A stretch of 9,033 nt of DNA from Acidobacteriota bacterium (GTDB lineage: Bacteria > Acidobacteriota > Terriglobia > Bryobacterales > Bryobacteraceae): NCBI GenBank assembly GCA_003223065.1, contig QHXU01000252.1, positions 1 to 9,033 of the forward strand. The letters run 5' to 3'. The position numbers and the translations under genes are program-made. Numbering within the stretch: the stretch's first letter is position 1; each line of letters opens with the position of its first letter. This document shows, piece by piece, positions 1-7,408 of the stretch. The notes below the pieces were generated by a model. The model saw nothing but the letters and a program-made list of their open reading frames with translations. It did not search any database and was not told the origin of the DNA.

Positions 1-31
1 CAAGGGCAAAGATTCACTCGAACTCGGCCTC

Positions 32-1675
32 ATGCTGATCGTTGGGTTTGTGCTCGCCGCTCGCGGGCAAACCATCGGCCAGAACGGCATGGTGGCGACG
101 CACCACCCGCTGGCAACGCAAGCCGGTCTGCGGATTCTTCAGCAGGGCGGCAACGCGGCGGACGCCGCTATCGCCTCCGCCGCCGTACTGGCGGTGGTCA
201 GTCCATTCATGTGCGGACTGGGAGGCGTGGGCGGCTACGCGCTCGTCTACGATGCCAAGACCGGCAAGACCGAAGCGCTCGATTTCATCGGCGATGCACC
301 GCGTTCGGCCACGCTCGAGATGTTTCGAGGCGACAAGCTCTGGGACTTTTCCAAGCGCGCCACTGACGGTTATCTCGCCTCGGTCGTTCCAGGCATCCTT
401 TCCGGCTGGGCCTCCATACATGACCGCTATGGCACGCTGACGTGGGCGCAGACCCTTGCTCCGGCGATCGAGTACGCCGAGAACGGTTTTCCGGTCACCA
501 CTACTGTCGCCGGCCAGACGTCTTCCGGCGACTTCGGGAAAGTCACGCGCTACCCCTATGGCCGTGGCCTGTTCACCAAGCCTGGTGGCGCACCTTTGCA
601 AGGCGGCGATATCTGGGTTCAGAAGGACCTGGCTGAAACCCTCAAAGCCATCGCGGCTAAAGGCCCTTCCGAGTTCTACAAGGGCACTATCGCCAAAAAA
701 ATCGCGAGACATCTGCGCGAGAATGGCGGACTGATCACGGAGGAGGACCTTGCCGCCTATGAGGCCAAATGGAGCCAGCCCATCGAGACGACTTATCGCG
801 GTTACCGCGTCCTGACGCACCGGCCGGGCTCCTCTGGCATGACGATCTTGCAATGGTTGAACGTGCTGGAAGGCTTCGATCTGGAAGCCATGGGCCGCAA
901 CTCGGCTGACTACATCCACACCGTGGCTGAAGTCGAAAAGCTGGGCTTCCTCGACGACGACCGCTACAACGACGGCAAGATCGGAGCATCCGTTCCGTTG
1001 GAGAAGCTGCTATCGAAGCAGTACGCCGCACAGCAACGCGCTCGCATCGATCCCAAAAAGGCGCAGTATTATCCGCCCTTCAGCCCGTCCACCATGTCCA
1101 AGCTCGGCGAGCACACGAACCATCACACCGTTGTCGACAAGAACCACAACATCGTCACCATCACGCAGACGCTGATGTATCCTTCCGGCGTGTCCGTGGC
1201 CGAGACGGGAGTTTTCTTGAACAACGGTATGTGCTACTTCAGCCTGGATCCGAACGATCCAAACCGGATTCAGGGCGGCGCCAGGCCGCGCTTTGTCATG
1301 AGCCCGACGATCGTTTTGCGCTTCGACAAGCCCTATTTCGCGACTGGCGCGGCAGGCGGCTGGACCATCCCGCAGACGATTCTGCAAACGATCCTGAACC
1401 TCATCGACTTCAAGCTGGAGCCCGGACGGGCGGCAGGGGGCCCGCGCTTCATCCTCCGTTATCTCGCAAACTCCATTCCCTATTTGCCGGGCACCGACCT
1501 CAGCATGGATGCCGGGATTCCCGAGGACGTTCGCAAGCACCTGGAAGCGCGCGGCCATCGGCTGATCCCGGCGCCTGAAAACCCGGCGGGGAGCGCGACC
1601 ATGGTTCTCAATACGATCCTGATCGACCCCAAAACCGGCGCACTGTGGGGCGGTGGCGGTGTCGCAACCTGGTGA
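32..1675 (+). CDS. Gamma-glutamyltransferase-family Ntn-hydrolase (substrate uncertain)
   Basis: A 547-residue protein with the GGT fold signatures. They are 'GGNAADAAIA' (residues 39-48), 'CGLGG' (61-65), the processing site and nucleophile 'HTNHHTVVD' (Thr362 as the expected new N-terminus of the small subunit), 'QTL' with the second conserved Thr380, 'MSPTIVL' (423-429) and the oxyanion glycines 'AAGGW' (Gly442-Gly443). Self-cleavage before Thr362 would give subunits of about 361 and 186 residues, normal for the family. A short hydrophobic N-terminus (residues 2-10) suggests export to the periplasm. The residues that hold the gamma-glutamyl group in E. coli GGT are all replaced, so glutathione hydrolysis should not be assumed; another amidase or acylase activity is equally possible. 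The start is uncertain: the frame is open to the left edge (position 2), and the ATG at 32 has no Shine-Dalgarno, so the true start may lie outside. The gene ends in TGA. The family assignment is firm, the substrate is not. Confidence 0.9.
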   Translation: MLIVGFVLAARGQTIGQNGMVATHHPLATQAGLRILQQGGNAADAAIASAAVLAVVSPFMCGLGGVGGYALVYDAKTGKTEALDFIGDAPRSATLEMFRGDKLWDFSKRATDGYLASVVPGILSGWASIHDRYGTLTWAQTLAPAIEYAENGFPVTTTVAGQTSSGDFGKVTRYPYGRGLFTKPGGAPLQGGDIWVQKDLAETLKAIAAKGPSEFYKGTIAKKIARHLRENGGLITEEDLAAYEAKWSQPIETTYRGYRVLTHRPGSSGMTILQWLNVLEGFDLEAMGRNSADYIHTVAEVEKLGFLDDDRYNDGKIGASVPLEKLLSKQYAAQQRARIDPKKAQYYPPFSPSTMSKLGEHTNHHTVVDKNHNIVTITQTLMYPSGVSVAETGVFLNNGMCYFSLDPNDPNRIQGGARPRFVMSPTIVLRFDKPYFATGAAGGWTIPQTILQTILNLIDFKLEPGRAAGGPRFILRYLANSIPYLPGTDLSMDAGIPEDVRKHLEARGHRLIPAPENPAGSATMVLNTILIDPKTGALWGGGGVATW

Positions 1676-1694
1676 GCGTCGCGGCATTAAGTGA

Positions 1695-1711
1695 TTAACA
1701 ACACTCGTTAA
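1695..1711. repeat. Small inverted repeat TTAAC-N7-GTTAA upstream of the receptor promoter
   Basis: A perfect 5-bp dyad, TTAAC (1695-1699) and GTTAA (1707-1711), lies just upstream of the candidate -35 element of the receptor gene. The half-sites are 12 bp apart centre to centre, close to one helical turn, so it could be an operator. It is short enough to be chance. Confidence 0.2.
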
Positions 1712-1719
1712 CTGGCCCC

Positions 1720-1749
1720 CTGTCAACCGGAACTAGTTTGGTGTACACT
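1720..1749 (+). promoter_or_regulatory. Candidate sigma-70-like promoter of the TonB-dependent receptor gene
   Basis: CTGTCA (1720-1725, 4 of 6 to TTGACA) is followed after 18 bp by TACACT (1744-1749, 4 of 6 to TATAAT). Transcription would start near 1756, giving a leader of about 40 nt. The -10 box overlaps the palindrome GTGTACAC (1741-1748). This is the only reasonable promoter-like pair in the 121-bp gap, and it is a motif call only. Confidence 0.4.
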
Positions 1750-1784
1750 CTGAGGCAACAAGTCTCTGCACCGCAGTTCGGGAA

Positions 1785-1790
1785 AAGGAG
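1785..1790 (+). promoter_or_regulatory. Shine-Dalgarno of the TonB-dependent receptor gene
   Basis: AAGGAG lies 6 nt before the ATG at 1797. It fixes that ATG as the start, which also places the signal peptide correctly at the N-terminus. Confidence 0.75.
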
Positions 1791-1796
1791 CAACTC

Positions 1797-4700
1797 ATGT
1801 CCGCGAGATCAATTGGAAATCGCTGGCCGGGCTTGCTAGGAGCCGTGCTGGTGTTCTTCCTCGTGACGCACGTTGCCTTGGGACAATCGACGGCAACGTT
1901 ACAAGGCACCATAACCGATGCAACCGGCGCAGTGGTGCCGGGGGCCAAGATAGTTGTTCACAATCTGGCAACCGGTGAAGATCGCCCCGCCGAATCTGAT
2001 TCCGCGGGTGTATACCTGGTCCCGTCTTTGCCTGTGGGAAGCTATCGCGTTACAGTGACGGCGGCCGGAATGCAGAGCATGGTCGCCAATGACGTGCTGC
2101 TCGAAGTCGGAAGCAACGTGCAGCAGAATTTCAACCTCCGGGTTGCCTCCAGCAGCGAGGTTGTTGAGGTCACCGGTGCGGCTCCGGTAATCACGGCGGC
2201 AACTGTGTCGGTGGGCGCGGTCATCGACCGGAAAACCGTGCAAGAGATTCCGTTGAACGGGCGCCACTTCCTCGATATGGGTTTCCTGGTTCCCGGCTCC
2301 GTGACGCCGCCGCAGAATGCCGGTTTAGCAGTGCCGTTGCGCGGGCAAGGCTTCTTCGGGTTCAACAGCGCCGGCTCGCGCGACGACACGATCAACTTCA
2401 TGATGAACGGCATCAATCTGAACGACCCGTCGAACAACCAGATTACGTTCCAGCCGACCATCGCTACGGTGCAGGAGTTCAAGGTCGACAACTCGACTTT
2501 CAGCGCCGAGTACGGGCGGAACTCCGGCGCGATCGTCAACATTGCGACGCGCAGCGGCACTAATCAGTGGCACGGCGAAATGTATGAATATCTTCGTAAC
2601 AACGCCATGGACGCGCGGAACTTCACGAATCCGAAGGGAATCCCAATGGCACCCTTCAAGCGCAACCAGTTCGGCGGGGACGGCGGCGGCCCGATCAGGA
2701 AGGATCATACTTTTTTCTATCTGAGCTATGAAGGTTTGCGGCACCGGCAATACGTTCCGCTTTCGACCACCGTTTTGACGGATTCACAGCGCGCCCAAGC
2801 GGCTGCCACGGGCGATGCTGTGGTTAGAAAACTCCTTCCGCTAATCCCTGCGGCGAACTCAGCCGGGGGGGTTTTTGTCAGCTCGGCGGTCGCGCCGGTG
2901 AATATCGATCAGGGTACTGCCAACATCAGCCACAGCTTCGCGGATTCACACCGGTTGAATGTCTACTACGCCCTTCAGTTCGACTTGCGCAACGAGCCGC
3001 CGACCACCCAAAGCAACAACCTTCCAGGATATGGCGATACCCGCGTAGGGCACCGTCAGATCATGACGGTCAACGATACAAAGGTCCTCTCCAATAGCCT
3101 GGTCAACGAGGCGCGCCTGGGATATAACCGCATTCACATCACCTTTACCCAGCTCACGGACTTGAAGGCCACCGATTTCGGAATCAATAGCGGCGTGACG
3201 CCAATGCCCCAGATTATTGTGACCGGCGCGTTGGCCTTTGGCGGCATCAATGGTTTTCCGTCCGGCCGGGGCGACTACACGGCGGCCTTGTCCGACACTT
3301 TAAGCTGGATGCACGGCAAGCACTCTATGAAGTTCGGAGGCGAGTATCGCCGGATCAACAACAACAACTTCACCTACTCACCCGGCACCTTCACGTTTCC
3401 GAACGTCACCGCGTTCATCAACGACCAAGCGACCGGATTCACAGCGAACCCATCGAATCAGGCCAACCGCATCTACGTAAACGCGCTCGGCTTCTTCGTG
3501 ACGGATAGCTACAAGTTAAAGCCGAATTTCATGCTCGAGTTCGGCATGCGCTACGACTGGAACAGTACGCCTACCGAAGGCGGGAGCCGCTTTGTGGTGT
3601 TCGACCCGGTTGCGGATGCGCTCCGCCAAACCAGCCAGCCTTATACGCAGAGCGCGCTCAACTTCGAGCCGCGTTTCGGTTTCTCTTGGGACGTGCTGGG
3701 CCACGGCAAGACCGTGATTCGCAGCGCCTACGCGCTGCAGACCGATCAGCCGAAAACCAGCCTCGTGACGGGATTGGCGTCGAATCCCCCGTTCGCGTTT
3801 CCCGTTTCATTCTCGCCTTCGCAAAGCGTTCCTTTCGTGAGTTTCACCAACGCGTTCTCGCTGGCCGGTGGCTCGGTCGCCCCGAATTCCATCATCCAAA
3901 GCTACAAGAACAGTTACGTCCAATCTTACAATTTCAATGTTCAACAGGAGCTGGCTTCGAATCTAAGCGTGATGGTGGGCTACTTCGGCAACAAAGGCAC
4001 CAATATGAACATCGCCCGCAATTACAACCAGCTCATCAACGGGGTTCGTCCTTATCCGTCGCTTTCGCCGAACAGCCCTATCTTCGCGGGTAAGCCGTTG
4101 GGAAACATCAGTGTCTATGAGAGCGGCGGGAACTCCAATTACAATGCCCTCTGGATTACCGGCACCATGCGCTTCTCCAAGGGGCTGCAATTCAACACTT
4201 CCTACACCTGGTCGAAATCGATCGACTACAATTCGCGGAACGTCCAGGGCGTATCTGTGCAGGATAGCTACAACATAAGAGGCGACCGAGGCTTGTCCGA
4301 TTATGACGCGCGCCACCGGTGGGTCTACAGCGGTATCTACGATTTGCCGTTTCACGGGAATCGGCTGGCTAACGGGTGGGAGCTCTCGGCCATCATCATC
4401 CTTACCTCCAACCGCGGGTTTACCGGCAATACGACCGTTCGCCCCAGCGTGAAAGGCACGGTTCAGACCGGCTACGGTCCCGCGACGAACGGCAATGCCA
4501 CCTTCGTGACCTACATCCAGAATCCGGCTGTCTTTTTCGACCAAGGCAACGCGTTCGGGAATCTTGGCCGGAATGTGATCATCGGGCCGGGATTCTCCAA
4601 CGTCGACTTCGCGCTCATCAAGAACACCAGAATTACTGAACGGTTGCGATGGCAGATCCGGGCGGATGCCTTCGATCTCCTGAACAAAGCCAATTTCGGG

Positions 4701-4817
4701 CAGCCCGGGCGAACGGTCGGCACAGCCTCATTCGGTCTGATCAGCGACACCCGGTTCCCGCCAGGAGATTCCGGATCGTCCCGCCAGCTCCAGCTTGCGA
4801 CGAAACTGGTGTTCTAG
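1797..4817 (+). CDS. Oar-like TonB-dependent receptor with N-terminal carboxypeptidase-regulatory domain
   Basis: A 1,006-residue outer-membrane protein. Residues 1-29 form a signal peptide (hydrophobic run 'LLGAVLVFFLVTHVALG', likely cleaved before Gln30). Residues about 33-115 form a Cna-B/carboxypeptidase-regulatory beta domain (start 'ATLQGTITDATGAVVPGA', later 'GVYLVPSLPVGSYRVTV'). A plug domain follows at about 120-265, with the Oar-type sequence 'IPLNGRHFLDMGFLVPGS' (151-168) and 'STFSAEYGRNSGAIVNI' (233-249). The rest, to residue 1006, is beta-barrel with alternating aromatic strands; it ends in 'LATKLVF', the C-terminal Phe expected for BAM-dependent insertion. The family takes up or binds large ligands using TonB-ExbBD energy. 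No SusD partner is nearby, so this is not a Bacteroidetes-type polysaccharide locus. The GH27 gene begins 58 bp downstream on the same strand, making a glycan ligand possible. The architecture is clear, the ligand unknown. Confidence 0.93.
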   Translation: MSARSIGNRWPGLLGAVLVFFLVTHVALGQSTATLQGTITDATGAVVPGAKIVVHNLATGEDRPAESDSAGVYLVPSLPVGSYRVTVTAAGMQSMVANDVLLEVGSNVQQNFNLRVASSSEVVEVTGAAPVITAATVSVGAVIDRKTVQEIPLNGRHFLDMGFLVPGSVTPPQNAGLAVPLRGQGFFGFNSAGSRDDTINFMMNGINLNDPSNNQITFQPTIATVQEFKVDNSTFSAEYGRNSGAIVNIATRSGTNQWHGEMYEYLRNNAMDARNFTNPKGIPMAPFKRNQFGGDGGGPIRKDHTFFYLSYEGLRHRQYVPLSTTVLTDSQRAQAAATGDAVVRKLLPLIPAANSAGGVFVSSAVAPVNIDQGTANISHSFADSHRLNVYYALQFDLRNEPPTTQSNNLPGYGDTRVGHRQIMTVNDTKVLSNSLVNEARLGYNRIHITFTQLTDLKATDFGINSGVTPMPQIIVTGALAFGGINGFPSGRGDYTAALSDTLSWMHGKHSMKFGGEYRRINNNNFTYSPGTFTFPNVTAFINDQATGFTANPSNQANRIYVNALGFFVTDSYKLKPNFMLEFGMRYDWNSTPTEGGSRFVVFDPVADALRQTSQPYTQSALNFEPRFGFSWDVLGHGKTVIRSAYALQTDQPKTSLVTGLASNPPFAFPVSFSPSQSVPFVSFTNAFSLAGGSVAPNSIIQSYKNSYVQSYNFNVQQELASNLSVMVGYFGNKGTNMNIARNYNQLINGVRPYPSLSPNSPIFAGKPLGNISVYESGGNSNYNALWITGTMRFSKGLQFNTSYTWSKSIDYNSRNVQGVSVQDSYNIRGDRGLSDYDARHRWVYSGIYDLPFHGNRLANGWELSAIIILTSNRGFTGNTTVRPSVKGTVQTGYGPATNGNATFVTYIQNPAVFFDQGNAFGNLGRNVIIGPGFSNVDFALIKNTRITERLRWQIRADAFDLLNKANFGQPGRTVGTASFGLISDTRFPPGDSGSSRQLQLATKLVF
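2865..2876 (+). repeat. Homopolymer tract G7-T5 inside the receptor gene
   Basis: Seven G followed by five T lie in the barrel-coding region, near codons 356-360 ('AGGVFV'). A slip of one base would break the reading frame. The tract is shorter than typical phase-variable poly-G runs. Confidence 0.6.
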
Positions 4818-4863
4818 CCACGGGCATCGCGCCGGCCGCCTCACCGCCTCGAAACTGTAGGGG

Positions 4864-4869
4864 TAGAAT
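4864..4869 (+). promoter_or_regulatory. -10-like box TAGAAT placed for a leaderless GH27 mRNA
   Basis: TAGAAT ends 6 nt before the ATG at 4876, so a transcript would start at or next to the A of the start codon. No purine-rich Shine-Dalgarno lies between the box and the ATG. The -35 region is poor (CTCACC at 4840-4845, 3 of 6). This matches the arrangement described for leaderless genes with a TANNNT box just before the start codon. Motif-based inference. Confidence 0.45.
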
Positions 4870-4875
4870 GCTTCC

Positions 4876-6384
4876 ATGCGAATTCTCCCATTGTTACTGT
4901 TGACCGCTGCTTGCTCCGGTGCAGACCTCACGGGAAACTGGGTGGCCGCTGTTTCCAATACCGACGGCACGGTGCGCCGGACATACTTCAATTTGAAACA
5001 GGAAGGGTCTCGCATCACCGGATGGATACGGACAACTCAGTTTTACTACTTGATCACGGAAGGCTCGGGCGGCCCCGATGGCTTCACCCTAACCGGCACG
5101 ATGAAGGACGGAAGCGCCGAGCGGCGCGCGACCTTCGAGGGAAAACTCGTGGGCGACGAACTGCATATAACCACGCGCCCCAACGCCAAGGCCCCGCTCA
5201 CTGAAATGGTGGCCCGCCGCGCCCCGCAAGGCGAGGGTGCGATGCCGGCGCGCATTCCGCCGCCCGCGCTTCACAAAGTTCGCGATAACGGCCTGGCCAG
5301 GACGCCGCCGATGGGATGGAACAGCTGGAACAAGTTCGCGAGACGCATCGACGACGCCATCGTCCGGGGGATCGCGGATGCGATGGCCGGCAATGGGATG
5401 AAGGACGCCGGTTATCTTTACGTCAACATAGACGACACGTGGGAAGCGGAGCGGGACGCGCGTGGAAACATTCAGACGAACAAGAAATTCCCGGATATGA
5501 AGGCGCTTGCGGACTATGTGCACGGGAAAGGCTTGAGGATCGGAATTTATTCTTCCCCCGGTCCCACTACATGCGCGGGCTATGAAGGCAGCTACGGTCA
5601 CGAGGAGCAGGATGCCCGCACTTACGCTTCATGGGGCATTGATTATCTCAAATATGATTGGTGCGGAGCCCGAAATATTTACACCGACCAAGACATGCAG
5701 GCGGTGTACCAGAAGATGGGCGAGGCCTTACTGGCGACGGGGCGTCCCATCGTCTACAGCCTTTGCCAGTACGGGCGCGCGGAGGTCTGGAAATGGGGGC
5801 CCGACGTGGGCGGCAATCTGTGGCGAACCACCGGTGACATTCGCGATAGCTGGGATTCGATGACCAAAATCGGCTTTGGGCAAGATGAGCTTGCACCGTG
5901 GGCCAAGCCCGGACACTGGAACGACCCGGACATGCTCGAGATCGGAAACGACGGTATGAGCGATACCGAATACAAGACTCACATGAGTCTCTGGTCCATG
6001 CTGGCGGCGCCTCTGATGGCGGGCAACGATCTTCGCAATATGCCGGCGTCAATCCTCGAAATTCTGACCAACCGCGAAGTGATCGCGGTAGATCAGGACA
6101 AGGACGGCAAACAGGGACGGCGCGTCTCTCAATCCGGGGAGCAGGAGATCTGGCTACGGCAACTCTCGGGAGGCGCGCACGCAGTGGCGCTGTTCAACCG
6201 GGCAGCAGCCGAGGCCAAGATGACGGTCAAGTGGGCGGATTTGGGCATGCGCACTACACCGCATCGAGCGAGAGACCTCTGGTCGCACAGCGATATCAAG
6301 TTGCAAGGGCCGGAATACTCGACGGCAGTTCCGGGCCACGGGGTGGTCATGTTGCGTGTGACATCTGGCGGTGCGGCGCCTTAA
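4876..6384 (+). CDS. Exported GH27 glycoside hydrolase (alpha-galactosidase family) with extra N-terminal domain
   Basis: A 502-residue enzyme. Residues 1-16 are a signal sequence; 'LTAACSGA' allows signal peptidase I cleavage after Ala16, or lipidation at Cys13, though Cys13 is early for a lipobox. Residues about 17-115 form a beta-rich domain ('DLTGNWVAAVSN' to 'DELHITTRPN') not part of the GH27 core. The (beta/alpha)8 barrel runs about 140-395, opening with 'RTPPMGWNSWNKF'. Expected catalytic residues are present: nucleophile Asp261 in 'YLKYDWC' and acid/base Asp321 in 'WRTTGDIRDSW'. Galactose-contact positions Trp151, Asp186-Asp187, Tyr225, Cys233, Lys259, Arg317 and Asp352 ('WNDPDML') also match. 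Gln298 ('SLCQYG') stands where human GLA has Glu203. A C-terminal beta domain follows (about 400-498). The predicted reaction is retaining hydrolysis of terminal alpha-D-galactose, in the periplasm or outside; related activities such as beta-L-arabinopyranosidase occur in GH27. The start has no Shine-Dalgarno and may be leaderless. Confidence 0.92.
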   Translation: MRILPLLLLTAACSGADLTGNWVAAVSNTDGTVRRTYFNLKQEGSRITGWIRTTQFYYLITEGSGGPDGFTLTGTMKDGSAERRATFEGKLVGDELHITTRPNAKAPLTEMVARRAPQGEGAMPARIPPPALHKVRDNGLARTPPMGWNSWNKFARRIDDAIVRGIADAMAGNGMKDAGYLYVNIDDTWEAERDARGNIQTNKKFPDMKALADYVHGKGLRIGIYSSPGPTTCAGYEGSYGHEEQDARTYASWGIDYLKYDWCGARNIYTDQDMQAVYQKMGEALLATGRPIVYSLCQYGRAEVWKWGPDVGGNLWRTTGDIRDSWDSMTKIGFGQDELAPWAKPGHWNDPDMLEIGNDGMSDTEYKTHMSLWSMLAAPLMAGNDLRNMPASILEILTNREVIAVDQDKDGKQGRRVSQSGEQEIWLRQLSGGAHAVALFNRAAAEAKMTVKWADLGMRTTPHRARDLWSHSDIKLQGPEYSTAVPGHGVVMLRVTSGGAAP

Positions 6385-6389
6385 GAGCA

Positions 6390-7283
6390 CTATTCGCTGG
6401 GCCAATCCGATGCAGGCTCATTTCCGGCGCCCTTCGGCACAAGAAGATAACCGGTCACTGAGTTCTTCATCACGTTGGTAATCACCAGCTCGCGCTTCCT
6501 GCCATCTTTCGAATCATAGAAGACTACTGGCTGCTGCTCTGCCTGGTCCCGCAGCCAGATCGTGTTACGATCCGGCATTACCCACATCCAGCCATTGACG
6601 CGACGATGACGCACATCCGTGCCTGTCACGCCAAACGAGATGCCTGAATCCAGTTCCCGGCTATGGTTCTTCACCACTTCGAAGTCGATGCGTTCCACGG
6701 CGAGTCTGTTTTGCATGCCCTCCATATCGCGGCGGTTGCGCTCTTCGCTTTCCTTCAGACTGGCGAGCCGGCGTTCATTTGCGATCCCGCTCTGCTCGAC
6801 CATTGTGACCGAGGTCTGGAACAAAGCCCACGACTGGCGGCGGACAGCGCTCAACTCGTCAGCCTGCTTAGCCATCTCCGTGCGCATCTGTACCAGCTCG
6901 CGCTGCAACTCCGCGACGCGAGCCTGATCGCCTTCCCTCGACGATTCGAGGTGGCCCAGCCTGCTGCGCACGGCTTGCATCTCCGCGTGCAAGCGCCGGA
7001 GCATTTGTGCCGAGGATTCCTGCGCTTGCTTACGCGCGCCGTCCATGCGCGCTTCGATCCTCTCCCCCATTTTCGTAATCTGATCGCGCAAATCCCACGG
7101 ATCTTTCTGCTGGCTTGCAAGCGCTAATTCCACGGCTTTCGATCTCGGGACTGGCGGCTTGGCAGACCAGCCGGACCCGATGATCGCGAGCAGGAGGACC
7201 AAAGCGCCGATCCAACGATGACGCCGGCTTACGGTTTCAGCTCTTCCGAGTGTGCGCTGATCAGGGTCGGAATGATTGAGCAT
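6390..7283 (-). CDS. Membrane-anchored coiled-coil protein of unknown function
   Basis: A 297-residue protein I do not recognise as a named family. The N-terminus is cytoplasmic and basic ('SRRHRW'), followed by one membrane segment at residues about 24-38 ('WIGALVLLLAIIGSG'), so the rest should face the periplasm. Residues about 60-195 are a long charged helix with heptad-like spacing ('MRTEMAKQADELSAVRRQ', 'RLASLKESEERNRRDMEGM'), strongly suggestive of a coiled coil. Residues about 199-285 form a distinct, probably beta-rich tail with many aromatics ('GWMWVMPDRNTIWLRDQ', 'VVFYDSKDGRKRELVITNV'). The protein has no cysteine. The start at 7283 is supported by GGAGG four bases upstream. Its stop lies 5 bp from the stop of the convergent GH27 gene. 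A structural or scaffolding role in the envelope is conceivable, but nothing here proves one. Confidence 0.8.
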   Translation of the reverse strand: MLNHSDPDQRTLGRAETVSRRHRWIGALVLLLAIIGSGWSAKPPVPRSKAVELALASQQKDPWDLRDQITKMGERIEARMDGARKQAQESSAQMLRRLHAEMQAVRSRLGHLESSREGDQARVAELQRELVQMRTEMAKQADELSAVRRQSWALFQTSVTMVEQSGIANERRLASLKESEERNRRDMEGMQNRLAVERIDFEVVKNHSRELDSGISFGVTGTDVRHRRVNGWMWVMPDRNTIWLRDQAEQQPVVFYDSKDGRKRELVITNVMKNSVTGYLLVPKGAGNEPASDWPSE

Positions 7284-7287
7284 ACAC

Positions 7288-7295
7288 CCTCCCTT
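7288..7295 (-). promoter_or_regulatory. Shine-Dalgarno of the coiled-coil protein gene
   Basis: On the minus strand AAGGGAGG ends 4 nt before the ATG at 7283. It decides this start over internal methionines, which lack such a site and would remove the membrane segment. Confidence 0.6.
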
Positions 7296-7387
7296 GACGA
7301 TTCTTTACGCACCTGAGCAGCCATCGGAGTGGGGCGAACGTAAGTTGCTGATTTTGTTTGGGCGGGAGCCTGGCCCCGGCCTGGATG

Positions 7388-7408
7388 TTCTACAGCTTGT
7401 CTGTAGGA
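7388..7408. repeat. Inverted repeat CTACAG-N5-CTGTAG between cytochrome and coiled-coil genes
   Basis: A perfect 6-bp dyad (7390-7395 and 7401-7406) with loop CTTGT extends to 8 pairs with one G-T. It lies about 90 nt after the cytochrome stop and about 105 nt before the coiled-coil start, as read on the minus strand. No T-run follows, so it is not a classic intrinsic terminator; it could be an operator or an RNA hairpin. Beside it is a tandem TTTCAG duplicate (7410-7421). The rest of the 214-bp gap shows nothing I can name. Confidence 0.4.

Noticed and set aside
695..701. A7 run in the GGT-family gene as a frameshift signal
   Set aside because: The frame continues normally with conserved family sequence, and no alternative product or downstream structure is evident.
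14..919. A 301-codon open frame on the minus strand
   Set aside because: It lies wholly antisense to the GGT-family gene, has no family-like sequence or ribosome site, and is explained by GC-rich codon use on the other strand.
1010..1726. A 238-codon minus-strand frame over the end of the GGT-family gene
   Set aside because: It is antisense to the conserved Ntn-hydrolase C-terminal half and reads as low-complexity Arg/Ala-rich shadow sequence.
3963..4544. A 193-codon minus-strand frame inside the receptor gene
   Set aside because: It is antisense to conserved barrel sequence and shows no recognisable domain or start signal.
4818..4863. Intrinsic terminator between receptor and GH27 genes
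   Set aside because: The stretch is GC-rich, but I find no stable stem followed by a T-run.
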